DNA of 64,000 bases, taken from contig JADNRV010000003.1 in NCBI GenBank assembly GCA_015499995.1, forward strand, positions 682,001-746,000, written 5' to 3'. Numbering within the stretch: position 1 is the first letter of the stretch; the number at the start of each line of letters is the position of its first letter. Of the stretch, positions 17,501-29,037 are shown one piece after another. The notes beneath the pieces are model-generated. The model was not told the origin of the DNA. It did no database searches and saw only the letters and a list, made by a program, of their open reading frames with translations. This stretch comes from Flammula alnicola (taxonomy: Eukaryota; Basidiomycota; Agaricomycetes; Agaricales; Strophariaceae). The position numbers and the translations under genes were made by a program.

Positions 17501-18780
17501 AGAGGCAATTGCCAATTCTTGAGGGAGAATAGTTTTTAAAGTCGACAGCGCTCCGGCAGTTTCAGCATCGACGTCACGGTGAGCGGGTGGTGGTCCCGAA
17601 GAGGAGGCACCAGACTTCAAAAGTGTCTTGAGGGCAGCGTCACCGAAGGCACGAACCTAAAAATTACGATTAAGGGGTTTATTTCTGAACATGACGGACA
17701 GTGCATACCTCAGGGAAAGCGGCGCCGGTCGCAATCTTTTGGACACCATCCACAAGGGGGCTAAGGTATGTCGCGGCGACACTTGGGTCTCGGACAAGTT
17801 TTACAAGGTTGTCGATGACGACGACCGTACGGCGCTGGACCTCCATGCTTCTATCGTTGAGAGCGCGGAGCATCAATGGCACAAGCACAGCGAGTGCAGG
17901 TGATGTGACCTCAGCAACGAAAGTGGTACTCGACAAGGCTTTGATGCATGCGGGTACGGAGTCAGGGTTGGACATGCACTTCACGAGAACAGGTATGTGG
18001 GGGACAAGATCTGGGTTGGCCAGAGTTGCGCAGAGAGATGTAGCGCATTTGATGGCGGCAGATGACACCTACGGGTGCGTAGATAATTAGATCAAGCAAT
18101 GATAAGGAAATTAAATTACGTACCTCTTGTTTGGTATCATGCATAGCAGCCTCGACTGTGGGCAGTGTAGTTCCGAGCTCAGCGGCAACAGCATCACGGG
18201 CAGAGGTGACGAAGGGCTTGAAGGACTCCAAAACGCCGACTTTAGTACGCCATTTACCATTCTCTAGGATGGATTCCAGTTTACGGAACACGATGCGGGT
18301 CGATTCAGGAGGGAACAGTTTGAGGATAGCCTTGACGGCGGCGGAAGCAGCATTACGGACGACTTCACCTTTATCCATGTAAAGATCGAATAAAATGGGC
18401 AGTGAAGTGAGCAGGAGAGGGGCAGCGGGGGCGCCTAAGATGATAGCGAAGGAATGGAAGGCGATGGCGGCAGATTCGCGTTCAAATCCTGACTTTTTGT
18501 TGGTGGCAAAGTCGTGGAGAGTTTTGAGAACGAGGAACTCGCTACTTCATGGATTAGCTTGGAGAAAGAAAATGAGAATCGCTTAGAATACGTACTCTAA
18601 GGTTTGGATGCCCTGCTTAGAGACCTCACGAGCGAGCTTATCGCCGGCAGCTTTGGCATCTAAAACTCTTATCAGCGATCGAGGACAACAAAATCGAGAG
18701 AGGGACTAACCTGGGGCTGTTGGTGCAGTTCGGAGAGCCTCAAACAGAGGGGTGAAGTGAGACGTTGCGGTATCAGGCAT
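14587..18780 (-). CDS. TEF3: Translation elongation factor 3 (eEF3)
   Basis: A fungus-specific ABC ATPase that binds the ribosome and promotes release of E-site tRNA during elongation. It starts MPDTATSHF at 18780. The N-terminal HEAT repeats include IKCATSLCATLANPDLVPHI and AVLVPLMLRALNDRSMEVQR. Two ABC domains follow: the first P-loop reads GTNGSGKST near 17070, the second GPNGAGKST near 16070. A chromodomain is inserted in the second ABC domain (FQYEVKWRGLDHKFNTWVP), with the signature LSGG following. The lysine-rich tail (KPLIKKKKKITRNQQKAQEE) ends LRKLRWLSEGG then PKPEDTDSD. That ending needs one base restored near 14621; as written the frame slides and stops at 14583. Introns are short and numerous. 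The gene is expected to be essential and highly expressed. Confidence 0.96.
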
Positions 18781-19554
18781 GGCGACTGGTGACATCTAAA
18801 TGGGACGGATACAATGCTTTTCAGAGGAAGATGGTGGACGTTACAGAGGGATATTGCAGTAAGCAAATTAGGTGGACTGGTAAACTAAAGTCTAGGGACG
18901 AGGGTATTGGTTGGAAGGGTAGGCTCGTTATCTTTATGAGAGGGGTCCAGAAACAAGAGAGCACTGCAAAAACTGCAGGCGGATTCTAAAGGAAGAGGAA
19001 ACAAGTAAAGGGCCGTGATGGTGCAGATGGCCAGAAATGTAAAATGATAAAAACTTTCAAAGCACGTGCGCCAAAGCTATTTGATCAATCGATCGGACCG
19101 GCCCATTCACGTTGCTCATGGACATTCTGTCGACCTCTGCCGCTGCCAATGCCATTCCAACTTCGAATCATTTCCAATAAAATATAGCTATCTTTTTTGC
19201 ACATATGCCCCACTAGCTGGACTGAGGCCAGAATACTATCAGCTACTGACATCTTTAGAACAATGTGGGTTTGCGCACTCGCCCATGAGCACACAGATGC
19301 GGAGCACTTTACATCCTGTCAAAATGGATTGAACGACTTCAATTACACTCGGGTGAGTTCCTGTGTTTCAACTATGCTACCCAAGTTCTGACTTAAATAT
19401 TTCCTCTAGATCTCCTATAAACCTCAGGCTAATCCTTGATCTTCCTTGATTCATGCTCTCCTCTTCAACCCCTTTACCGTACGTTTCATGTCAGGTACTA
19501 CGTCCATAATTAACATGCCTCCTCTAGATTGCGTAGTGGGGCTTCAATACCGCC
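18781..19554. promoter_or_regulatory. Divergent promoter region: eEF3 / membrane protein
   Basis: Holds the promoters of eEF3 (leftward) and the gene starting at 19555 (rightward). A pyrimidine-rich stretch precedes 19555. Short open frames on both strands (19066-19391) have no recognisable features. Confidence 0.45.
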
Positions 19555-20570
19555 ATGCACGTTAGCCTACCCCTCGTTATAGGCTTGGCCTCAGGCTTTG
19601 CGTCCTTCAATGTTCTCCTTGCCTTCACATGCCTTTGCCTGCGACGAAGAAGAAACAAAACAAAGCGGAGGCAGGAAGCAATCGCCAATACTGAGAAACG
19701 GCCGTCCATTCTCAAGCAAACCCCTCCAAGCAAGCATTTGTCGGAGTCGGGATGAACCTGACCCACTCTGAGAAGTACGACCGATAACGCCGAGTCCTCC
19801 TCGACGTGCCCAACGAAGCGGGGTAATGGAGGCCGTCCAATCCCCTCTTCCCTCGCACCGCCTCAGGATCGAAGACGGGGTCCTCCGACGAAGCCTCTCC
19901 GAGGAGCGTCGGGCTCCGAAACCAGCTCGTCGTGCCGACGCGTGTTTCCCGCGAGGCCTCTGGAGATGCTTCCGACACTGCATCCATGTACTCTACAGCA
20001 TCTGCCCCAATTGACCTCCACGACCAGATACTACTCTCCCAGCCGTTCTCAAGAGCTTTAAATAATACATACATGAGCCCTCCGGCTACAGTGCCACCCC
20101 GCTCCAGCAAAGACACGGCTTCCATGGAGACGGTATACCCCGTTCATCGTTCGGCGCCGCCGCCCACCATTGACAGTACACAACTTTTCGTCGACCAATT
20201 GGCACCAGAGACCTACGACAAAACATTTCCTCTCCGTTGGCGTGGGTCCGTTCTACTTGACACGCCGACCCGGCCTCGAGCGTCGTTGCAATCTGGTGAC
20301 TTGCCGCGCTACCAAGGGACAGCCTCTTATACCGCACCCGACACGTTCAACGGTCTTCGCCCGCTATACCTTGTCTCAAATTGGCTACGCCTCCACCCGT
20401 GGCAAGACAGCATCTCCCACTTATTTCTCGCTCAATATCCGCGCGGCGCTTGCCATCCCCTTACTCTCCACCACCCCTCTAAAGCTGTTGAGGCAAACAA
20501 CAGCTCTCCTATTTTATGGGATATCAGTGGGATTTCCCGGAAGTCAGCTTCATATTCGTTAGCAGGTTAA
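19555..20570 (+). CDS. Single-pass membrane protein, unknown function
   Basis: Begins MHVSLPLVIGLASG. One hydrophobic span (about residues 5-26, LVIGLASGFASFNVLLAF) is followed directly by a polybasic CLRRRRNKTKRRQ, so the C-terminal tail should face the cytosol. The tail is long, Ser/Pro/Arg-rich and disordered (RTASGSKTGSSDEASPRSVG, ASDTASMYSTAS, FRALNN-like stretches). Such a short-lumenal, long-cytosolic layout occurs in many uncharacterised basidiomycete proteins. The frame slips near 19755 and possibly at other points, so the exact tail and stop are uncertain; the longest continuous frame ends at 20570. No enzymatic domain is visible. Confidence 0.55.
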
Positions 20571-20712
20571 CGATAGTCAAGGAATGGAACAGGAAGGATG
20601 TACTTTTATACACACATACATATGTTTAGTTAACGTAATATCAAGTAATTGTAGTAGTACCATTAAAATTTGCACGCAAGTTCAATATCATCGAAGCCAG
20701 CAGGCCTACACA

Positions 20713-22778
20713 TCATTGTTCATTTTCATCAGGGTAATCAACTTTATCATAGAGACGCAGCGTCTCATTCCAATCTCGCTTCCGTCTCCTCTTGATCGAA
20801 AAGTACCTCGCCCTACTATCCCACCTCCCCCGTATCCTGCCCTTCTCCTTCCGCCGGCCTGAGAAAAGTACTGCTCCGGATCTTCAGGCAGATGGAGCTT
20901 AGTAACGCCAAGTTCATAACGCGCGCATGCAAGTCCTTCCTCTCCTCATGCATCGTCTTCAGCGTCGGTTTACCAACAAGAAGCAACCGGACGAGGGCAG
21001 TGAAGGCGCGGAACGCAGCGACGGCGTCCTCGAACCAGCGGAGCGTCATCCACATGAACGCAGGCACCAAAAACACCGTCACCACGGCGAACGGCCATGT
21101 CAGCGCGACCGCGGATATCCAGACGCAGATACCCGACATGAGGCCGTAGATGAGCTTATACTGCGCGATTTCGTCCCATGTGTCGAATATGGGGCCGGTC
21201 TTTTTGAAATTGTATACTGCGTAGAAGGAGGTGGCGAATATGGGCAGCCAGAGGAGTAAGCCAGGAAGTGAAATCGTGAACAAACATATGGACCATGTGA
21301 ATCGGACAAGCAGCCGAGAAACAATGGTATGACGGGGTAAGGGCCTGCGTATCCGGTCGTCCTTGATGACATATTTTGCAAGTTGGTCTTGATAGGCCTT
21401 TGTGTGTGTTAGAAGGTACAGATCACGGCACAAGACAAATTACCTTCAAGTCATGTTGTAATTGATCCAACTCCTGCACGTCGGCCTCTTGGCCAACAGG
21501 CACGTAGTCGCGAGGTATTTTGAAGGCTTCAAAAAATGTGCGGATGATCCGTACGTGATCTCCGAGACTCATCATCGTTCCAAGAGGAGCGTACATGCGT
21601 GCAGCAAGTTTGGCTGTTCGAATGAGATCCCAGGAAGGGGAGTCCAGTGTGCCACTGCTTATTTTGTCGTGAATCTTCGAAGTCAACGCGCGGACATCAT
21701 TGAAGTCGACAGGCGACAGTAACTCGGGGTTGTCCTGATGTAAAACAAATTGTGGATCAGAAGCGTTACTTGAAGTGCACAACGAATTACTGACTTTCGG
21801 GGTAAATGTGAAAGGAGGGTGAAAAGTTACCAAAACATCGGACCGGAAATGTTGTCGATGCCTTCATAGACGTTGTTAGCCCATCACAGACAAGTGAGGA
21901 AGAGATCGGCTACATATAAGTGATCGAGCACGTCAATACAGATATTTCAAAATTGGGGTCGTCGCGGTTTCTTGACAGAATGTCGGATACCAGTCGAGCC
22001 ACTAAAAATGACATGAATGGTGGGCGGGTTGAGGTAAGATGAACTACTAACCGCCCGTCTTGAGAGGTGCGATGGTAGGGTGGTAACGGCTCATTCCTTC
22101 AGGGAATAAACAAGCCGCATCGCCGAGCTCCAAAGCCTTTCCGCAAGGCGTTAGCAGTCAATTACCGTGAATGAGAGATGGCAGCGGAATGCGAACCTGC
22201 ATGAGTTTCTCCATGACATCTGAATTATCGGCCTCATTGCTATCTGCGTAGTCCTTCCTTCTCTTGATGGGCACTGTCCCCGCAGATTCAATAAGCCAGC
22301 TAGTAAACGTCCGACGTCCGAATTGCGTAGCCTTTGCTGTCAAACGGAGCATGTTTCGTTTCTGGAGGGATAGATGAGTGGTTGTGCCTTTCCCCTGTCT
22401 GCCCCAAAATACATACGGTTGTAGGAATGGAAGTCACCAGAAGTCTGCGATCTATGTGTGAAACGGTGAAGACAAATGGATATGTAGGACATACAGAGCA
22501 TCCGTCAACGAGTTGCTGTGATTCGCACAGACGATGCTGCGTCGTGGTGGGTTAGGTGTCTGCAACGGTGGCAGTAGGCAGGAATGTGCATACCATGGTC
22601 GTCCGGTCTCTGGGATAAGGTCCGCATTTTCGACGACGATGGTCCCATAAAATATTTTGAGAACGAATTTGAAGAGCAATCTGAAACAACTGTCAGCGCA
22701 AAGGGAAATTCAAGATGAGATGTGGGTGCAGTACCGAATGAGGGCGTATGACCAGGGTGTCGGGGTGCCTTGGGGCAT
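20713..22778 (-). CDS. Glycerol-3-phosphate / dihydroxyacetone-phosphate acyltransferase (Sct1/Gpt2 type)
   Basis: Catalyses the first acylation step of glycerolipid synthesis at the ER membrane. It starts MPQGTPTPWSYALI at 22778. The PlsC-type acyltransferase motifs are VCANHSNSLTDAL (near 22520) and LFPEGMSRYHPTIAPLKTG (near 22090). The C-terminal half carries hydrophobic spans (FTWSICLFTISLPGLLLWLP, VFLVPAFMWM) and a dibasic tail. Two endings are possible. The frame ending 20706 gives a Gly/Arg-rich tail. A one-base shift gives RRRKRDWNETLRLYDKVDYP and stops at 20713, which looks more protein-like, so I chose it. It is one of two acyl-transfer lipid genes in the window, with the PDAT at 50.6-53.7 kb. 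Confidence 0.88.
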
Positions 22779-22981
22779 CTCCTAGAGAGTGAAGAGGTTG
22801 GCTCTGGGCAGCCAAAGCCTGCGACTAGACTAGTTGCGACTCGAAGTTACGTTCGCCCGGAACCTATTCCGGTGCGCGTGCTGCCTATTCTGGACACGCT
22901 AAAACCACGATGCTGCTGATGACTAAGCAAAAAATTAGAGATCTATTCCAGTGAGCGGTTTGATCTCTATATTCTGCTGCG

Positions 22982-25900
22982 ATGGAGGAGGCTTTGGGTA
23001 AAATCCGACCGCACACTTCATCTTCTCTGCCTCATCAGAAAACACCCGCCAATCTCCTGATCGCTCTGGAATCCACTTTCAAGGACCAACGTACGGAGGC
23101 CACTCCTACAGCTTATTTTGCTGCTCTTTTAACCACTTTGGATGGAACAATTCAGAAAAAGGATATTGCCCTTGAAGATGGCGCAATTCTTCCCGCAGAA
23201 CTCTACTTGTTGGCTCTAGTTGCGCCCTTCGTTGCCGCACCAGTCATCCGTTCTAACCTCAATACTTTACTCTCCTTGACCGCACCTCTATTCCCTGCCT
23301 TGAATCAACATGCACCAGCTCTCCGATCTCAACTGTCTCTATACCATGCGATCTTCCAGTCTCTCGATCGCACGCAGTTGGATGTGCAAGGTGTCCGACA
23401 AACCTTTGCCTCGATTTTACAGTTGTGCATAGACCCTCGGCCCAAGGTGCGAAGGAAGGCAGCCGACGTCATCAAGGATCTCCTAGCGAACCCTCCTTCT
23501 CCACTCATTTGCCATCCTTATGCTGAACGCGTCGCCGAATGGGTTCTGAATAGCCTTACCGAAATTAATGCCGGTCCTTTTGCAAAGGGAAAAGGTGCAA
23601 AGCACGCTCCCTCTCCAGGCGCAGAGGCTGCAATTCATGTCCTCGCTTTCTTGCGTCCCATTGTACCGTATCTCCCATCTGAAGTGTGTCTCGTTTTCCC
23701 CTCTCTCTTCTTAACTGATTTTTTTTTTTGCAGTCACTTCCACCCATCACAAATATTCTCCTCACACTGCCTCGTCTGGGAAACACATACCTGTCCCAAT
23801 CAGCATACTCCATCATGTCCGACATATTCTCAGCATCGGTGGAAGATGAATCAAACAACATTGGATCGCAGCTGTCTGAGGTTTTGAAAGTCGTCCTATC
23901 TTCCCCTCCCTCAAAATCGGATTTCATACTTTCCGCCAGTTGGGTTCAGGTTCTAGGGGGTGCCTTGGTAGCACACAATGCCGTCGACTCAAAAGCCGCT
24001 TCATCGGAATTGAACAAAGTCTGGAAAAGCGTCTGGAACTTTTTAGATTCAACCGATGCATCCACTCGCAAAGCAGCAGCGCAGTCTCTCGCAAACATAT
24101 CGAGCTGTTTTACGCCTGCACTTATCGCCACTGCCATCGCAGACAAGGAAGGCACATCCACCATTCACAAGATTATCGCACAAGTTACCAAGGCGCTCGA
24201 TTCGTTAGCTTATGCTCGTTCGATACCCGAGATCCTCTCGATTATATCCTCTCTCATTACGAATCTCCAGCATAGGACGTCCAAAACATCACCTACGGCC
24301 GCGGAGATTCTCCTCAGTCCCCTCATTGTCCGGATAGCTGACTTGAGGATATCAAAAGGCTTCGAGTACAAGGAAGCCGCCGATGCCACGTTATCGGTGG
24401 CCATGCGTGTCTTGGGTCCTGCAGTCTTACTAGAGCTTTTGCCTCTGAACCTGGAGCCTAGTAGCCGGTAAATAGATCAATCATCCAAGAAAACTTCTTT
24501 CTCACTGACATTTATTTACTAGGGCGCCTGGCGCTGAACCCCGAGCCTTCCTGCTTCCACTCCTCGCCCAGCCTCATTCGTCGCCTCTTTCCCACTTCGT
24601 TTCTTACTTTGTGCCTCTGAGCGAAAGAATGTTCGACCTGCAACAAAAAGCAGAAACAGGGGGTCGTCAGTCAGAAGGTAAAGTGTGGAGTGTTCTTGTC
24701 GGCCAAGTGTGGGCTGGACTTGCGGGATACTGCACTAGTACCGCAGACCTCAAACAGGTCAGTGGCCTCCTCTTACCGTGATTCAGCTACTTATCCTTCA
24801 ATCCAGTCTCTAGGCCCCGAATTCTCCCAGCTCCTATCGCAATTACTCTACGGAGTACCAGATCTTCGAACGTCAATTCTCAGAGCTCTGAAAATCATGG
24901 TGGATTCTAATGCTGCTCTTGCCAACGCAAGTGAAGAAGAGGTTGCCGCGTTATCATCATCGCTTTCACAGCGAGAGGCTCAGGAAAATATTAATTTCCT
25001 GCGCACCCAAGTGGAGAGTTGGCTTGCCGTGCTCTTCAACGTTTATGGCAGCGTCGGACGCGATTCGCGAGGGTTGATTGGAGACGTCATAACCTCCTGG
25101 GCGTCGATAGCTGGAACTCAGGTTCGTATCCTTCTCGCCCGCTCTTTCATCCGCCTCGAATTTAAATTTCGTTCAACACACAGGAAACACACAGCGCATT
25201 CCTGAAAGTCGTTCAACTATTCAAGACCAACCTGCCCGCGGCGCAGAAGACCCCAGGGAACGCGAGCGCCAACGGGGATATTGGGAACATGACGACGACG
25301 TCGCAGGATATCCTCGTTCTTCTCCTGCCGAACCTTTCAGCTGCCGACTCGCAGGCCCTTTTCGAGCTGTGCCTGACTCCGGAGGTGCTTAGCTGCAGGG
25401 ACAATGGCGTGCAGAAGAGAGGGTACAAGATTTTGGCTAAACTTGTTGACAGTGCCAAGGTTACTGTTGATGCTGAAGTTATCCTCCGCAAATTGGATGA
25501 TATGACTGAGGGTCTGACTCCTGCTGCCAAGAAAGTATGTCGAGAACAAATAAGAGAACGTTTGCTCGTCTGCTAATTTTTTTTCTTCTTAATCTCATTT
25601 TAGGATCGGTTTACTTTACTTGCTTCGCTGATTGGCTTGCTCCCATCGACCTCCATGCACGTGATTCCTTCTCTCATCCCCGAAGCCGTCCTTGGAACGA
25701 AAGAGCCTTCCGAAAAGGCGAGAACTGCCGCTTTCGACGTCATCCTTGCCATGGGTAAGAAGATGAGCAGCGGAGGAGTCGTTAAGAGGAGTATGGTCGA
25801 TGGGATGGAGGAAGATGGCGCTGATGGTATGTGCTGTTATATCCATTTATTTTTCTCGATAGATACTGAAAAAGCTTGCAGCTGCCGCCAATATTGAGGA

Positions 25901-27289
25901 GTTCATGACGATGGTAGCGGGTGGTCTGGCTGGAGCAAGTCCGCATATGATCAGCGCTACTGTTACCGCTATCTCTCGTCTCGTGTTTGAGTTCAAAGGT
26001 CTGCTTACTCCTCGCTGTCTTTCAAACTCGTCTGGTGTCTGATTATCTTTTCCTTTTTCAGATACTATTTCGCCTAACATGCTCAACGAAATTTTGACGA
26101 CGTTGTTGGTCTTCCTTTCCTCTGCCAACCGCGAAATCGTCAAATCCATTCTGGGCTTCGTCAAGCTCGCTGTTCACACCTTGCCGGCGGACCTAGTCCG
26201 ACCGCATCTGAAGGAGCTTGTTCCTGCACTGCTAAACTGGTCGCATGACCACAAAAACCACTTCAAAGTCAAAGTCGCCATATCTTTGAGCGGATGCTTA
26301 GGCGGTTTAGCTGGGAAGAGGTCTACTCATGTGCAGGTGAAGAGGAAGCTGCTAAGGTTCTGATTAACATCAAGAAGCGCAAGGAGAGAGCCAAGCGCAA
26401 GAAGGCGAGCAAAACGGAGGAGGAAGGCGAGGAGGAGGAGGTCAGTGAAATCCGTAAACAATCATCTGCCTCTAACAACCTCGCTGAATTAAATCTTTTC
26501 TCAGCCGAGCCACGTCAAAGCTGCTGCTGGAGATGCCTTCGAAGATGTGTTGTACGGAAGTGAAAGCGAACTTGACGATAGTGACGATGAGAACGAAGCT
26601 CCGGCTGCTGGATCTAAACATAAGAATACGGCGCAGGGCGTCAGGTTGAGGATGGATGACGACGAGCCGATGGATCTGCTCTCAGGGGCTGCGACTCGAG
26701 TTACAAGTTCGTCTAATTTCTGTTCAAGATGATTATTTCTAGCTTAACGCTTACCATTGCTCTTAGATGCCAAATCCAACCGTCGCCGACAGCCAGGCCA
26801 GGACGCCTCTCACTTCAAGACTGACGAGGAGACTGGAAAGATGATCATCGACGCAGACTCGGATGCAGAGGAAGCTGCTGCTCAAAATCCCGCCCTTGAT
26901 GTCGCTGGCTCTGCGTATCGCGAAAGTATTACGTCAGTTGATGGTTTTACCCGTGGACCCAACGGGAAGATCAAGTTCAATAAGGACACCAAAAAGCGGA
27001 GGAGAGAGGAAGATGCTATCCAGGATGTGGAGATGGCCGACGCAGAGGAATTGACGAGTACCAAAGCCAAGAAATCTAAGAAAAGAGATGAGCCCAAGTT
27101 TGGCCATGAATTCAAGGCCAAGGTTCGTGTCGAAGTACACTTTTGTCCACGGGCTTGTTTTGACTTCAATTTTAGAAAGCTGGTGGTGATGTTAAAAAGG
27201 GAGGAGTTGACCCATATGCATATTTGTCGCTTTCTCAAGCGGCCAAAAGCGGAGGACGGGGTCGGATTGGTATTACAGGCAAACGATAA
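22982..27289 (+). CDS. RRP12: Ribosomal RNA processing protein RRP12
   Basis: A HEAT/ARM-repeat protein needed for maturation and nuclear export of pre-40S and pre-60S ribosomal subunits. It starts MEEALGKIRPHTSS. Repeated alpha-helical segments run through the first 1000 residues (for example QTFASILQLCIDPRPKVRRK and SDIFSASVEDESNN). The NUC173-type region includes FVSYFVPLSERMFDLQQKAE and CRDNGVQKRGYKILAKLVD. The tail is acidic then strongly basic (KRKERAKRKKASKTEEEGEE, YGSESELDDSDDENE), as in RRP12. The end is GGRGRIGITGKR with TAA at 27287-27289, matching the family. Roughly ten short introns. It converges on PBA2 with only 43 bases between stop codons. Confidence 0.93.
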
Positions 27290-27332
27290 TTACTGCTGTT
27301 ACTCTTAGATGTTCCTCGTGTATGATCTGCAA

Positions 27333-28334
27333 CTATCCATATAGCGTTTGGTCGTGAGGTGATCCAAACAGACCATCTCTCCAGCTGCTCGGTTGCTTCC
27401 ATTGTGTGATGTCCTTGCCAAGGACCTTCACTACTACAGATGCGAGGAACCCGGCATCTGCCCGATTGTCGCCCTCAAGCACAAATTGCAGGAGGCTTGC
27501 TGTTGGGATATCCCATCCAGCTGGAATGGAGGATAGTATTCGTCGCGTCAAACCTCCGCCAGGAATAAACGGAATCGCCGACCCTTCTTCAGCTTGCTGC
27601 TGAGATGGCTGCTGTTGCACCGGCGAGGTATAGATTGGAATCGGCAAGGTCAATAAGTTTTTCAGAGGGCTCGAAGCCACGGAAGGACTATTTGGGGGCC
27701 GTATTTGATATGTAGGAGTCCTGGAGAATATGAATGTCTGCATGGCTTGCAAAGATTTCACGACACTTACATCATTTGAGCATCTGTTCTGTTTGAGAGA
27801 TCTACACCGGAGAGAAAGAGGGCAGCACTGAATTTGGATGTCTTTATGAAGTCGAAGAGGGCTTTTATGAATTCTTCTTTCTTCGACTAGGGAACGAGGT
27901 TAGAATTAGTATGCTACCAGAGCTAAACGCTTCATCATGGAGACATACCTTCAGAACTGGAGACCTTTGTTGAACGACAACAAATTCAACATCGGGGCGG
28001 CCATAAACTTTTCTGGATTATTGCTGCCCGAACTTTAAAGCTAAGCTAAGCAAGCTCACGTTCGAGGGAAGTGGTGATGCCCTTTTGGCCATCTTCTCTA
28101 GCCCCCACTACGGGTACGCAGAATCCTGGTTCAAGTACTGCGATGCGCTCTAGGGATAGGCTGGCAACGATGAGGTCGACTGCGAGCTGCCCGACGTTTG
28201 CCGTTGAAACCACAGGCTGAACGATCAAATGAGAGAAGTTAGTTCAATGAATGCAATGACCGAAAATTGTGACTGACAATGATAATAGTCTTTCCTTCGA
28301 GGTTGAAGATCGTGGTGGGATAAATGAACGTCAT
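27333..28334 (-). CDS. PBA2: Proteasome assembly chaperone 2 (PAC2/Add66)
   Basis: Partners with Pba1 to assemble the 20S proteasome alpha ring. The start at 28334 reads MTFIYPTTIFNLEGKTII, then QPVVSTANVGQLAVDLIVAS with LERIAVLEPGFCVPVVGARE, typical of the PAC2 fold. Later segments are KKEEFIKALFDFIKTSKFSA and FLSGVDLSNRTDAQM. A Pro/Gln-rich loop (SPVQQQPSQQQAEEG) precedes IPFIPGGGLTRRILSSIP. It ends HDQTLYG. Four or five exons. The gene is convergent with RRP12 and divergent from the FAD monooxygenase. Confidence 0.88.
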
Positions 28335-29037
28335 TAAAGGCCTATATCTGTCGCTACAGAAATGGAGATGGTTTGCAGAATGCTAAGTATTTAAGCTTAA
28401 GTTGCGTACTAAGTGGTGGTCCGCACCGTGGTCCCAACTCGCCGGGAATTTCGGGCCGTTTCCTCCGAGACCAATTTCGTTGAACTCCGAGTCGGGCTGA
28501 ACTCTTCAGCTATTCGTCCTCCCTGACTTGTCCATGACCCTGCTTGCACCGGATTAACGAACAGAAATAAATTCACAGTGAAGCCCCTTTCTTGATAGGG
28601 AATCTGTTGTTTTGTTTTGACAGAAAAGCTAGAAAGTGGCTGTTGGCAGCGTCTACTTATGGCCCACTGTAGTGAGTGCTATCTTTTAAACCATTGCACC
28701 AGTGCCTCACTCAGCCTTAATCTTTCTTTCCTAGTCTCATTGGATTATCATAACACGAGTATCGACAGAGAAATCTACGCGTAGAGCTGCAATAAAAATA
28801 TCGACTTCTACACTCACACGCACACGCGACTCTGGTCATCAGGCTGGGAGTCTTATCCAGGCTGGCATTTACATTTGAAAGCGCAGTGTGTGAGCCGGCT
28901 CATTGACTATAGCGTGTGTCCCAGTAGCCACTTGGGACGATTTGGTTGTCGGATCACTGTCCCGGACCACCTATCTACGGTTCTTCAGTGGTAGCTTACA
29001 TCGCACCCGCTCACTGACTTGCATCCTTTCCTTCTCA
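28335..29037. promoter_or_regulatory. Divergent promoter region: PBA2 / FAD monooxygenase
   Basis: About 700 bases between outward-facing start codons. No open frame of note and no recognisable RNA or repeat. Confidence 0.45.
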
